From assembly GCF_030063185.1 (NCBI RefSeq), contig NZ_JASISP010000002.1:62001-126000 (forward strand): a stretch of 64,000 nucleotides of DNA, written 5' to 3'. Shown here piece by piece: positions 1 through 8,873 of this stretch (the first letter of the stretch is position 1; each line of letters begins with the position of its first letter). The DNA is from Arthrobacter sp. H35-D1. Its GTDB lineage: Bacteria > Actinomycetota > Actinomycetes > Actinomycetales > Micrococcaceae. A program made the translations under genes and the position numbers. A model generated the notes under the pieces. That model was not told the origin of the DNA and did not search any database. It was given only the letters and a program-made list of their open reading frames with translations.

Positions 1-1895
1 CTCCCATTGAACGTGGAAGCCGGGGATGTGTCCCCTGCAATGGATCCCCCGCCCGCCGAGGTGGAACCCACTCCTGCGCCCACGGTCCCGTCGTTGCTGC
101 CAACCCAGTCTGCAGCAGCGACCGATGCCGAGCCACCCAACGGCCAGTAAAGTGCCGGATTGTCATTCAACACTGCGTCCGCATAAGGCGATACGGCTGA
201 ATCGCTGATCTTCACAGTTTTCTGGGCACTCGTTGCCGAATTTCCGTCAGCGTCTTTGGCAACCACGTAGTAAGTGTGGGTGGATCCCGGGGATAATCCA
301 GTGTCTTTCAACGTCACTGCCGGCAGGTTCCAGAACGTGGACTGAATAGTCGTGGAGGCCACCGGCTGCGACTCCCCAACACGCATGAGACTGTATGTCA
401 GGTTCAAGTCGTCCCGGTCCCAGTTCGCGCCAATGGTGACACGGGCAGAACCGGCAGCAACGGACGTCGCAGTGGGCGTCCACCCTGTCCCGGACAACCT
501 TGGACCGTCTTTTGGGCCCCCGGGGGGATTTGAGGAAAACCGTGCAAGTCCTTGCTGGTGTTGGTTGTTGACCCCTACGAATTCCCCTCCCACTGAGATG
601 AAATTCCCAGTGCCGACAATCGAGAAGCCAGCTTGCCCCATGCCGGTGGCCTTGCCTGTCAACCAGTCCGGATACCAGTCCACGAATGCAGGCGCCGGGT
701 AGCCGCTCCAGTCCTTGTAGATGCTGTTTACCCAGGGCGAACGACTCAGGGTTCCCTTCGCCACAGCGGTGGTGGCCGAGGAGTTGCGCAAGTTTTCCGG
801 TTGCTTTTGCACAATGCCGCCAGCGGACTCACACGCATGTTCGTGGCTGGTTGTATAGACGGTGGTTCCGTCTGAGTACACTCCATAGTGATCACCATGG
901 CAGTCTGCAATCCAACGGATCTCGCCCGTCCCAGGATCAGCTGCGAATGTTCCCTCCAAGTTCCCCACGGTCTTGTCCGCGAACACCCATCCGGTTCCAT
1001 AGACCGCATTCTGGTCCGTGGTCAATCCCCAGATTCCGGCCTTTCCGGCGCCGTTTCCGCTTCCCTTGCCATTCAGTATGATGTTGGGGGCCTGCCACGG
1101 AAGCAAAGCTCCGGTGGACAAATCAAGAGCTGCCATTCCGCGTTGGACCACCCCATTGACGACGGCGAACCGGCCGGCGGCGATCAGCTTGTCTTTTTGG
1201 GGCGTGAGCGTCATGGCGTCCACTTGGAGGTCGGCGGTGGGCGCCCAACCCAACAATTGCCCGGAAAGATCAAACGCAGCAAACCCCTTGCGCACAACGC
1301 CATTGCCCGCCCCAATGAGCCCGCCCACGTAAACCGCCGAATCCGTGACTGCAATGGCGTTCACGTATGAACCGCCCACGGAAGCCTTGAAGGTCGGGAC
1401 GAGCGCCCCGGTGGCCACGTCAAAAGCGGCAAAGTTCCATCGAGTCTGACCGTCGACAGAGTTGAATGACCCTCCAACATACAAACGTTTCCCGTCCGGG
1501 GATGCCTTGACCGACTTCACCGTTCCATTGATCGACGGGGCAAACGAGGCGATGACGCCCGTCCTAATGTCATAGGCGAGTATGTTGCTGCGTGGAATCA
1601 AATTCGTTCCAGGAAGAGCATCTGCCGGTCGCGCATTGCTGAAAGATCCCCCGGCATAGACAACATTGCCGACGATTTCCTGGGCCCACACCACACCAGC
1701 ATCGATCTGCACCGTGGGCAATCGATCGCTGGTCATGTTTGTGCTGCTTCTTTGCTCGATGGGGGCCGGGCCCGGAAGCAACGCATCTGCCGCCCACGCC
1801 GGCAGGGTGAAACCTGTCACGGCCAGACTGAATGCGCCAAGAACTGCCACCAATGCTGCAATGGGATGCTTGATGCGCGGAATCGCTGATCTCAT
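1..1895 (-). CDS. Secreted beta-propeller / Fn3 / LamG protein (3' end off the left edge)
   Basis: About 631 residues are visible and the frame is still open at the window edge. The start ATG at 1895 is followed by a signal peptide of about 35 residues: a basic N-terminus, a hydrophobic stretch, then an AWA-AD cleavage-like site. Roughly residues 40-460 repeat a blade pattern with VYAGGSF, LYVGGSF, VYVGGLI, LIAAGRF and ISVGGEF, each followed by a FAAFD or MAALD strand, as in delta-60/PQQ-like propellers. A fibronectin-III-like segment follows at about 470-570 (SPGSTHTYYVVAKDADGN). The last visible part (PALYWPLGG, then WVGSNDGTVG) looks like the start of a LamG/concanavalin-like domain. It lies downstream of a glycan-assembly cluster on the same strand, so a surface or matrix role is a reasonable inference. 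The substrate is unknown. Confidence 0.85.
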   Translation of the reverse strand, partial: MRSAIPRIKHPIAALVAVLGAFSLAVTGFTLPAWAADALLPGPAPIEQRSSTNMTSDRLPTVQIDAGVVWAQEIVGNVVYAGGSFSNARPADALPGTNLIPRSNILAYDIRTGVIASFAPSINGTVKSVKASPDGKRLYVGGSFNSVDGQTRWNFAAFDVATGALVPTFKASVGGSYVNAIAVTDSAVYVGGLIGAGNGVVRKGFAAFDLSGQLLGWAPTADLQVDAMTLTPQKDKLIAAGRFAVVNGVVQRGMAALDLSTGALLPWQAPNIILNGKGSGNGAGKAGIWGLTTDQNAVYGTGWVFADKTVGNLEGTFAADPGTGEIRWIADCHGDHYGVYSDGTTVYTTSHEHACESAGGIVQKQPENLRNSSATTAVAKGTLSRSPWVNSIYKDWSGYPAPAFVDWYPDWLTGKATGMGQAGFSIVGTGNFISVGGEFVGVNNQHQQGLARFSSNPPGGPKDGPRLSGTGWTPTATSVAAGSARVTIGANWDRDDLNLTYSLMRVGESQPVASTTIQSTFWNLPAVTLKDTGLSPGSTHTYYVVAKDADGNSATSAQKTVKISDSAVSPYADAVLNDNPALYWPLGGSASVAAADWVGSNDGTVGAGVGSTSAGGGSIAGDTSPASTFNG

Positions 1896-1925
1896 GGTAA
1901 TTTCATCTCTGCTAGAAGCGGTATG

Positions 1926-2630
1926 TCAGGGAACATCGCCAGTGAAACTTGCGCTGGCTCGGCCAGCCTCGTATTCCACGCTCAATGTCAGGTCTTTCCT
2001 GTCGTCCTTGGGCAAAAGGAATACGTAGATACCCTTTGCAGAGTCTCCGGCTGCGAGGTCGCCTGCAAAGGGACTGTAGGGATCTGAAGTTGTCGGTTGT
2101 CCAAGAGCACTCGTCGAATCGGCGACCGTCACAATGACTGAATTGATATTGATCACGCCGGCCGAACCGTTGTGTATGGACACGTGCATGGCAACGGCGG
2201 GTCCTGCTATCTCTCCCGGTGTTGTCGCCTTCGTTTCCATCGACTCAACGTTCAAAATTTCTATCGACACCTTGTTGGGAAGGGCTGCCGTGTCTTCCAA
2301 GCCAACTTTTGTGACCGGCCCCGGCGTGCCCTTGGGGATCACTTCAGTGATGGTCCCACCCGAAGGAGCTGGAATGGGCAATAGACGTTCGGGGATGGCA
2401 GGAGCAAGACCTGCAGCTTGCGACGGCTCAAGCGTGCCGGGACTGGCCGTCTGGCTGCCCGGGGTTGCCGACGGGTCCGCCTGGACCGACGACGGGACGG
2501 GACTTGACGTTGCCGAGGGTGAGTCGGGACTCGATGCAGGGGTGGAACATCCCGTGAGCGCCATGGATGAAACCAGCGCAAGAACCAGAGACGTCCACGC
2601 CATGGGTGACCGTTTTTCAGAATTGTTCAT
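1926..2630 (-). CDS. Putative lipoprotein, function unknown
   Basis: 234 aa. A short basic N-terminus, a hydrophobic stretch and the lipobox LTGC (Cys28) predict lipidation and anchoring on the outer face of the membrane. Residues 29-75 are a low-complexity Ser/Pro/Ala/Thr linker typical of actinobacterial lipoproteins. The remainder (from about PGPVTKVGLEDTAALPNKVS) is a single beta-rich domain (AVAMHVSIHNGSAGVININS) resembling DUF4352-like immunoglobulin-fold domains, which is a weak inference. Its start codon overlaps the stop of the upstream glycosyltransferase by 4 nt (ATGA), so it is probably translated as the last member of the glycan operon. Confidence 0.8.
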   Translation of the reverse strand: MNNSEKRSPMAWTSLVLALVSSMALTGCSTPASSPDSPSATSSPVPSSVQADPSATPGSQTASPGTLEPSQAAGLAPAIPERLLPIPAPSGGTITEVIPKGTPGPVTKVGLEDTAALPNKVSIEILNVESMETKATTPGEIAGPAVAMHVSIHNGSAGVININSVIVTVADSTSALGQPTTSDPYSPFAGDLAAGDSAKGIYVFLLPKDDRKDLTLSVEYEAGRASASFTGDVP

Positions 2631-3655
2631 GTTCTTCCCTGTCCTTTGAGTGCATGGGCCAATCCCGCTGCGGCAATCGAGTGACTGTCGCCGGCGCCCT
2701 GGTCCAGGCCGATGCGACCCGGTGGTTGGGTTCTGGAGCGGATGGTCAAAATCATTCTCAGCCCATCGATGATTCCAGTAAAATAGGCCCTCAGCGGGGC
2801 AAACGAAGAAAAGAACTGCCGGCGTCCGCCCGCCAACAAAATCTCATACGACACTCGTGGAGTCGCATAAATCCAGCGCCGAATTTCTTGCGCCTCCAAA
2901 TGCTTGGCCGCATAAACCAAACGATTGCGAATATTGTAGAAATAATAGACTTCCGACTTTGTGCGGACCCCGCCCACCCGAGTCTGGGTTCCACCTGGGT
3001 CATGCACGGCAAGAATACTGCCGGACACCGTCAGCCTGCCGCCGCTTTTGATCACCCGTCGTGAGAGGTCCACGTCTTCCCAGTACAGGAAATAGTCCTC
3101 GTCAAACCCTCCCACCAATTGCCACAGGGTCCTGGAGACTGCGAAGCAGGCTCCGGAAATCCAAGGCTCGTGTGGGCCAGTCGGGGCAACGGGGCGTCGT
3201 CGGCTGGCGACCCTTCCGGAATTGACGTAGAGGTCCATGCCGTCAAACCAAGTTCTGCCATCGCTGGTTTGGATGGTCGGGGAAACGATCAAGTTGGAGT
3301 CTTCCACGACAGCTTGCAACAGGCGCAGCAACGCTTCGGATTCGATGTGCGCGTCAGGATTGAGTACAGCCATGGCACGTGCACCTCGGGCAAAGGCGAG
3401 TTCCGCCCCGGCATTGACTGCCGCGCCAAAGCCGCGGTTGCTTTCCAACGCGAGCAGTGTCCAGTGCTGGGCCGATGCCAGTTCTTCCACGGCCTGCACT
3501 TCTTGGCTGGATGTGTAGTTGTCCACAATCACGATTTGCCCGCCCAGTTCAGCAAGCGTCAAAGCGCCAAGATTCTTGGCAAGCAATGGGGAGGAACCGT
3601 AGTTGACGACAATTAGGGCACATTCCTTGGCCTTGGGTGCGGAACCTTCACTCAT
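2627..3655 (-). CDS. Family 2 glycosyltransferase (rhamnosyltransferase-like)
   Basis: 342 aa from the ATG at 3655. This start is chosen because it overlaps the upstream stop codon by one base (TGATG) and puts the GT-A fold first; an in-frame upstream start would run into the previous gene. Visible GT2 features are ALIVVNYGSS near residue 15, IVDNYTSS, AVLNPDAH (the DXD-equivalent metal/nucleotide site), WISGACFAVSR and DEDYFLYWEDVDLSRR, the acceptor-side signature shared with WbbL-type rhamnosyltransferases. It is cytoplasmic or membrane-associated and transfers a sugar from a nucleotide donor to a lipid-linked glycan. The exact sugar cannot be read from sequence. It is the fourth glycan gene in the run, before the lipoprotein. 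Confidence 0.88.
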   Translation of the reverse strand: MSEGSAPKAKECALIVVNYGSSPLLAKNLGALTLAELGGQIVIVDNYTSSQEVQAVEELASAQHWTLLALESNRGFGAAVNAGAELAFARGARAMAVLNPDAHIESEALLRLLQAVVEDSNLIVSPTIQTSDGRTWFDGMDLYVNSGRVASRRRPVAPTGPHEPWISGACFAVSRTLWQLVGGFDEDYFLYWEDVDLSRRVIKSGGRLTVSGSILAVHDPGGTQTRVGGVRTKSEVYYFYNIRNRLVYAAKHLEAQEIRRWIYATPRVSYEILLAGGRRQFFSSFAPLRAYFTGIIDGLRMILTIRSRTQPPGRIGLDQGAGDSHSIAAAGLAHALKGQGRT

Positions 3656-4752
3656 CACGAACCCCCAACCGGTTCGGACTCCGTGACGAGCAACGATTCC
3701 GCTCCGGCGCCTGTACTTTTCCTGAGCCGACACGCATTTTCAAAGACACGCAGGTGGGCTGCGCCGGCACGTTCCCATGACCTGGCCTGCAGATCCGGTT
3801 CCTCTCGCGGCGGGCTTGAACGGTGTTTGTTGAGTGCTGAGCTGATGTCTTCGGCTTCGATGTGGCCTTCGAAGCAGTAGACCCAACCCGGCCCCACTTC
3901 GTCGCAGAGCCTGCGATTGACCTCCGTGGCGGGAACTAGAACAGGGCGGCCCAAGGACAAGGCGGTCAGCGCTGCCCCGGAATTGTGCATGAAGTTGTAG
4001 GGAAGCACAACAAGTTCCGACTGCGTAACAGCCTCGACCAGTTCAGCATCGGAGAGGAACTTGAAAGTGAATTCGATGTCGGAGCTGCCGTCGGCCAGCT
4101 TAATCAGGGTGTCGCGCAAGGCAGCATCCGTTGGACGTCCGGAGACCGAGAGCGACAGGGCCGGGTCATGAAGCTCAAGAAAAGCCGCAATCAAGTTCTC
4201 GACGCCCTTGTATTGACGGATGAGTCCAAAGAAGGCGATTCGGCCCACGGTGCTCTTCCCGCGGGGAAAGGACTCAAACCAATCCCGATAATGGCCATGC
4301 AAAATCGTCGCCGCCGGCGACGGCGCAACTGTCACATCATTCAGCCGGATGTTCACGGCAGTCAATCGATCAAACCACGCGTCAAGAACTTTTTGCCTGA
4401 GCGTCATTCCAGAATGGGGTTCGATGTTGTGCCGGGTTCTGACCAATGCCTTTCTGCCGAGCAAGAGGCGAACCAGTATCACTGCCGTTAGCAATTCGCG
4501 GACCAGCCCTTTCACGGGGCCGTTTCCGGTATAAATCAGCTCTGGCCAGTGCACATGGAAAACATCATAGGAGGAAAATATTGCCCGCTTGAAAGAGAAC
4601 AAGACGAGTTCACATCCTGCTTCACTGTCCAAGCTGCGTGCCAGTTGAGTGATGTAGGGATTTGTTGTGGGGCGGGGCGCCTGGAACGATTCCAGTACGC
4701 GAACGGGCCTGGCGTGGCACGCCACGCGCAGGTCTCCACTGGCCGCAGTCAT
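3655..4752 (-). CDS. GT4-like glycosyltransferase
   Basis: 365 aa from the ATG at 4752, which overlaps the preceding stop by 4 nt (ATGA). The alternative start 25 codons upstream would overlap the neighbour more heavily. The N-terminal half carries VFHVHWPE, a motif seen in bacterial beta-mannosyl/glucuronosyl-type GT-B enzymes. The C-terminal donor domain has GRIAFFGLIRQYKGVENLI and PYNFMHNSGAALTALSLGRP, the usual sugar-nucleotide binding region, although the classical EX7E motif is not obvious. It probably adds one sugar during assembly of the repeat unit begun by the initiating transferase at 6.4-8.1 kb. Donor and linkage are not determinable. Confidence 0.85.
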   Translation of the reverse strand: MTAASGDLRVACHARPVRVLESFQAPRPTTNPYITQLARSLDSEAGCELVLFSFKRAIFSSYDVFHVHWPELIYTGNGPVKGLVRELLTAVILVRLLLGRKALVRTRHNIEPHSGMTLRQKVLDAWFDRLTAVNIRLNDVTVAPSPAATILHGHYRDWFESFPRGKSTVGRIAFFGLIRQYKGVENLIAAFLELHDPALSLSVSGRPTDAALRDTLIKLADGSSDIEFTFKFLSDAELVEAVTQSELVVLPYNFMHNSGAALTALSLGRPVLVPATEVNRRLCDEVGPGWVYCFEGHIEAEDISSALNKHRSSPPREEPDLQARSWERAGAAHLRVFENACRLRKSTGAGAESLLVTESEPVGGS

Positions 4753-5933
4753 GATCGTCTGCCTGAGCGGGAGGTTCTGCCAGCCTTGGCCTGCCCGGAA
4801 AATTTGCGCGCCGCCAAGTCGATGCACAGCTGTTCGTAGGCCCGTGCAACTTCATCCCAGTCGTATCTCAGCGATTCCTTGTAGGCCAGCTTGCCGCGGT
4901 CAACACAGTCCAATGGGTCGCCTTCGGCCAATTCAAGGAGCCTGCACACGTCCTCACTGCTGGAGAAGTAGCGGCCGCTGCGCCGCAGGACTTCTTCATT
5001 GAAGGAGACGTTATAGGCATTGGTTGCCGTGCCGGCACCGATGGCCCGCAGCAGCGAGGGATTGGTCCCTCCCACGCTGTGCCCATGCCAGTACACGAGG
5101 GCATTGGCATAGAGCTGATTGAGCATTTCCTGGTCCCACACCCCGCCAAGGAAGATCACTCGCGAGTCTGCTGCAGCATGAACGTTCTGCACGTACCTGG
5201 CCGAATACGGGGCCGAGCCAACCACGACCAGCGGCAGGCGCGCCCCACTCTTCACGTAGCCTTCGACAATCATTTCCACATGGTTTTCAGGTTCAAAGCG
5301 GGCTACCAGCAGGTGGAATTGCTCGGCGACCAGACCGAGGCCGGCAAGCTTGTCTTGTCCGGAGCCCACTTGTTTCGGTGCGCCATAGGCGATGCCCACA
5401 GCATCCCTGCCGTAGTTGTTCCAGTAGTAGTCGGATATTCCGGAGGCATCGGCGATCAGGGCGTCGGAGTACCGCACCGCCATGGCTTCGGCACCCTTGT
5501 AATACCGGCGGCCGGTCTTGCCCCACTTTCCACGCCGCCATTCAATCCCGTCCATGTGCGTGGCCACCGGGATGCGGGCTGCCCGCAGCAACGGCAACCA
5601 AGGCGCGTTGGCGGCATTGAAAACCAGCGCTGCATCAACATTGCGGCCCAAAGTATCCGCTACGGAGAAGCCTGTGTGGCTCAGCGTCTCCAGGCTGCGC
5701 CGGTGCAGGGCGGGCTTGTGGATGATCTTCATGCCCAGATACTCGTCGAGTCGATCCGCCCGCGCCACTCCCCGTGAATACACAAGCACCTCATGCCCTC
5801 GGTCGGCCAGACGGCTGCCGACCTCTTCGACACACGTTTCAAATCCGCCGTATTGTGCCGGCACGCCGCGGGTGCCAATCATGGCAATGCGAAGCTTGCG
5901 CTGGGCAGGCATCGCCGTGTTGAGATCTCTCAT
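4749..5933 (-). CDS. DUF1972-type glycosyltransferase
   Basis: 394 aa GT-B enzyme. The N-terminus has the DUF1972 signature (IAMIGTRGVPAQYGGFET around residues 16-33), then HVLVYSRG-like GHEVLVYSRG, THMDGIEWRRGKWG and the C-terminal NPSLLRAIGAGTATNAYNVS. Proteins of this type sit in exopolysaccharide and rhamnan clusters and are usually annotated as rhamnosyl- or other glycosyltransferases. The ATG at 5933 overlaps the stop of the nucleotidyltransferase gene by 4 nt and its own stop overlaps the next start by 4 nt, so it lies in the translationally coupled core of the operon. A shorter start (MPAQRKLRIAM, 7 codons in) is also possible. Confidence 0.88.
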   Translation of the reverse strand: MRDLNTAMPAQRKLRIAMIGTRGVPAQYGGFETCVEEVGSRLADRGHEVLVYSRGVARADRLDEYLGMKIIHKPALHRRSLETLSHTGFSVADTLGRNVDAALVFNAANAPWLPLLRAARIPVATHMDGIEWRRGKWGKTGRRYYKGAEAMAVRYSDALIADASGISDYYWNNYGRDAVGIAYGAPKQVGSGQDKLAGLGLVAEQFHLLVARFEPENHVEMIVEGYVKSGARLPLVVVGSAPYSARYVQNVHAAADSRVIFLGGVWDQEMLNQLYANALVYWHGHSVGGTNPSLLRAIGAGTATNAYNVSFNEEVLRRSGRYFSSSEDVCRLLELAEGDPLDCVDRGKLAYKESLRYDWDEVARAYEQLCIDLAARKFSGQAKAGRTSRSGRRS

Positions 5934-6391
5934 GACAGGCCGTCCTGGGAGACGCGAGCAACTGCCAGCGGAGCATTGAGCCTGTTCAAGGTCCGCCGCA
6001 GGAGAGTACTTGAAGTGTTGAGGGTGTACGGGAAATACACCACGGCAACCCCCACGCTGGAAAATTGCCTTTCCAGCTCGAATCCGGCCGCAGTGCCACG
6101 CCAGTCGTCACCTTTGAAGAACACGTCAAAGTGAAGCTCCTGCCACGATTCCAGCCGGTTGGCGTGGTCCTCGACAACTGCCTTGTCCACACAGGAGATG
6201 CTTGCCACAATCTCCAGCCGTTCATTCAGCGGAATAACCGGTGTGTGCCCCTTGGCTTCCGCACACAATTCGTCGTTGACAACCCCTGCAATCAGGAAGT
6301 CGCATCGACTCCGTGCCTGACGCAGAATGTTCAGGTGCCCCACATGAAACAAATCAAAAGCACCTACTGCATAACCTACTTTGAGACCCAT
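5930..6391 (-). CDS. Cytidylyltransferase-like nucleotidyltransferase (TagD/RfaE family)
   Basis: 153 aa. The HxGH motif of the nucleotidyltransferase superfamily is plain near the N-terminus (GAFDLFHVGHLNILRQA), with FKGDDWRGT in the middle and an ISTS-like NTSSTLLRR near the C-terminus. The family activates phosphorylated polyols or sugars (glycerol-3-phosphate, heptose phosphates) with CTP or ATP, so this gene may supply an activated building block for the glycan or teichoic-acid-like polymer made by its neighbours. The ATG at 6391 is preferred over 6397 because AAGGGGG then lies 6 nt upstream. Its stop overlaps the DUF1972 gene by 4 nt. Confidence 0.85.
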   Translation of the reverse strand: MGLKVGYAVGAFDLFHVGHLNILRQARSRCDFLIAGVVNDELCAEAKGHTPVIPLNERLEIVASISCVDKAVVEDHANRLESWQELHFDVFFKGDDWRGTAAGFELERQFSSVGVAVVYFPYTLNTSSTLLRRTLNRLNAPLAVARVSQDGLS

Positions 6392-6402
6392 GGCCATCCC
6401 CC

Positions 6403-8139
6403 TTAGTACGCACCGGTTGAACGATAAACAGCTTTGAAGGTCCGCCAGAGGATGATGGTGTCCCCCGTCAGCGACCAATTTTCCACGTAGTACAAATCAA
6501 GCCGAACGGCCTCATTCCATTCCAAGTCGGAACGCCCGTTGATCTGCCACAAGCCCGTGATACCCGGCTTTATGAGCAACCGCCTGTGTGTGGGACGCTC
6601 GTACCCGGCAACTTCGGTGGCCAAGGGCGGCCGCGGCCCCACCAGGCTCATGTGGCCCAGCAAGACGTTCCAAAATTGGGGCAGCTCATCCAAGGAATAC
6701 CGGCGCATCCACTGCCCCGCGCGGGTCACTCGGGGATCGCTGGAAAGCTTGAACAACACCCCGCTGCCTTCATTGGCTTCAGCCAGCTGCTCTCTCAACT
6801 GTTCTGCATTGGACACCATGGAACGGAACTTCACCATGGTGAACGGTTTGCCGTTGCGGCCAACCCGCTCCTGATGGAAGAAGGAGGGCCCGTGGCTGTC
6901 CAAGCGGACAATAAGAGCCAGCGCGCCCAGCAATGGGGCAAGCAGCAGCAGTGCCACTGCGGACAGGACAACGTCCATGGCCCGCTTGATGACATGTTTT
7001 CCACCCGAATACTGCGGCAGTTCCACATGCATCAGCGGTAGCCCTTCCACAGGGCGGAAGTGGACGCGGGGACCAGCCACATTGGTCAACGACGACGCCA
7101 GCACGAGTTCGCAGGACATGTCCCCCAGCCGCCAGCCCAATTCCTGCACGGCAGCCGGCCCGCCAGGCAATTTGCCTGCCACAATCACTGTCTGGGCCCC
7201 CGTGCGCTTGACGGTGCTTGCGATGTCCTCGCTATTGGCCATCTCAGGAACTTCATGCCAGGGGGCTTGCAGCCGGATCTGATCCTGGGGTGTTGTCAGG
7301 GCCACCCCCGCCACCTTGTAGCCGGCGGACAGGTTGCGACTCAGCTGTGTGATGACGTAGCGAACGTCTTTTGCCTCCCCTACGACAACTGCGCCCGACA
7401 AGCTGCGGCCTCGCGCCCTCTGCCGGCCCAACCAATTGCGCCACATCCACCGGCTGGCCACCAGCAAGCAGATGCCCAGCGGCAGTGCCACGGCGAAGAA
7501 GCCCCGCACCAACTGCAAGTCGAAGACGATGAGGACAATGGCCGGTGCACCAAAAGAACGCAACGTTGAATTCAGTACCCTCCGGTACTCTGCTGCGCCG
7601 GCACCCACCACCGTGCGTTCACGGGTTCGGAAGATCTCCAAGTCCAGATTCCACAGCGCAACTATCAACAGTCCCAAGCCTGCGTACTGCAGGGTTGTGG
7701 TGGATGGCCCGGCCGTTCCGGCGAAGCTAAACCGCGCTGCAAACGCCACATACACAACGATCACGGTGATCAGCAGGTCGCTGATCCGCAACCGCCACAG
7801 GAAGCTCTTGGCCCAATCCGCGCTTGTTGGGTTCTTGGTCGCGGCAAGGTGGTGGGCAACCGGCGTGGAGGCAGGGCCCGCAGCACTAGCTGTATCGGCG
7901 AGCATGGCGGGCAGTGCCCCGCCTGATAGGTGCATGCCGGTCCGTGCCAGATCCGTGCCCGGCCACCGGAGGAAGCGGTGTGGCTGCTCCAGCCTGCGCG
8001 AAGCCTGTCTTCCGGAGCTGTTTTCCTTGGAGTCCGCCCTGGCGTTTGCCTCGGCGGTCCGTGGATTGGCCGGCCGAGCATGCCCTGGCCGAGCAAGCCC
8101 GGGACCTTGGCTGCCATGCGGCGCTTGCAGTTGGCTCAT
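6403..8139 (-). CDS. Undecaprenyl-phosphate sugar-1-phosphate transferase (initiating glycosyltransferase)
   Basis: 578 aa from the ATG at 8139, which has AAAGG 7 nt upstream. The frame continues open to a TTG at 8337 with no good ribosome site. After a 70-residue disordered, Pro/Ala/Arg-rich N-terminus come four membrane segments (for example LLITVIVVYVAFAARFSF and AIVLIVFDLQLVRGFFAVAL) and a soluble nucleotide-binding-like domain (SGAVVVGEAKDVRYVITQL). The C-terminal bacterial sugar transferase domain follows, with FFHQERVGRNGKPFTMVKFR, RYSLDELPQFWNVLLG, SLVGPRPPLATEV and KPGITGLWQINGRS. This is the CpsE/WcaJ topology: it loads the first sugar phosphate onto undecaprenyl phosphate. It is the first gene of the glycan run. 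Confidence 0.93.
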   Translation of the reverse strand: MSQLQAPHGSQGPGLARPGHARPANPRTAEANARADSKENSSGRQASRRLEQPHRFLRWPGTDLARTGMHLSGGALPAMLADTASAAGPASTPVAHHLAATKNPTSADWAKSFLWRLRISDLLITVIVVYVAFAARFSFAGTAGPSTTTLQYAGLGLLIVALWNLDLEIFRTRERTVVGAGAAEYRRVLNSTLRSFGAPAIVLIVFDLQLVRGFFAVALPLGICLLVASRWMWRNWLGRQRARGRSLSGAVVVGEAKDVRYVITQLSRNLSAGYKVAGVALTTPQDQIRLQAPWHEVPEMANSEDIASTVKRTGAQTVIVAGKLPGGPAAVQELGWRLGDMSCELVLASSLTNVAGPRVHFRPVEGLPLMHVELPQYSGGKHVIKRAMDVVLSAVALLLLAPLLGALALIVRLDSHGPSFFHQERVGRNGKPFTMVKFRSMVSNAEQLREQLAEANEGSGVLFKLSSDPRVTRAGQWMRRYSLDELPQFWNVLLGHMSLVGPRPPLATEVAGYERPTHRRLLIKPGITGLWQINGRSDLEWNEAVRLDLYYVENWSLTGDTIILWRTFKAVYRSTGAY

Positions 8140-8873
8140 GATTGAGCCTTTTCCACGAGTTTGCAGGCGTCCGTGGGCCGGCGCCCCTGGACTGCCGATC
8201 CGCGGGACAGCAGGACCGGCAGCAGTGGGGGGAACCGGCGGCGGCTGGGGGAAAGCCTTGGTCTCAGAAGGCTTCTCCGCCGCCGGTTCCGCTTTGGTAG
8301 CCCAAGACACTGCATACTGGCGCAGTGCCTCGGACAAGTATTGTGGTTGTCACTGCAGTGGTGGTCGCTGCCGTGCTGAACACTGCAGTGCTGAACACTG
8401 CTGTGGTGAAAGGGACACGGTGGACGGGAACTGCGTGGCATGCCTGAGCCGGTGGGACTGCAGGACATGGCGCACTGAGACTGAGACATGTGAGACCTCT
8501 TGCCTCCAGATTGACTGGACGTTGTAGCTTTCTTCCCCGAGTTGCTTTGCTACTTCCAGTCAACTTCCAGCTTGTTGGCGTAGCACGGGTGAACGATACG
8601 TCTTTTTTAGCTAGCTAAATCCAGCCATCACGTGGGCACGAATATTTTGTACGTGGTTCTTGGGCACGTACTACTTGGACTACGTGCACGGGTACGTCAG
8701 CAGATTGATCGAATCAAGGAAAAATACGTTGTTATGCATGACATCGCGTACGTGCCGCAGTCTTGTGTACCTGTTTCGGCTCGGCTTGTTCCTTGGCCTC
8801 TTTTACGGTGCGGCATGACAAGCGGGCGCCGAACATGATGCTGACCCCGACAGGCGGGGCATCCCCAACCGGG
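8140..8873. other. 734-bp intergenic / leader region upstream of the glycan operon
   Basis: No convincing gene. The first 200 bp could extend the sugar transferase N-terminus. 8373-8402 holds a 15-bp direct repeat (GTGCTGAACACTGCA then GTGCTGAACACTGCT). A 14-bp perfect palindrome TTTAGCTAGCTAAA lies at 8606-8619. Between 8598 and 8753 ACGT occurs eight times (see the regulatory feature). At 8845-8859 a short CCCCG/CGGGG hairpin follows the stop of the LuxR gene and may help end its transcript. Confidence 0.5.
8598..8753. promoter_or_regulatory. ACGT-motif cluster, candidate multi-site operator
   Basis: ACGT is found at 8598, 8630, 8651, 8666, 8682, 8694, 8726 and 8750. Several are in longer near-palindromic contexts (GCACGTAC, TACGTGCACG, GTACGTC, GCGTACGTGC). 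Chance predicts fewer than one in a stretch this long. Intervals are 32, 21, 15, 16, 12, 32 and 24 bp, several near whole or half turns of the helix. The cluster lies between the LuxR regulator gene and the glycan operon on the operon's upstream side. Operator function is inferred; no protein can be assigned. Confidence 0.35.

Noticed and set aside
6403-8527. 363-codon plus-strand frame opposite the sugar transferase
   Set aside because: The minus strand carries the complete sugar-transferase signature; the plus frame is Cys/Ser/Arg-rich and lacks a ribosome site.
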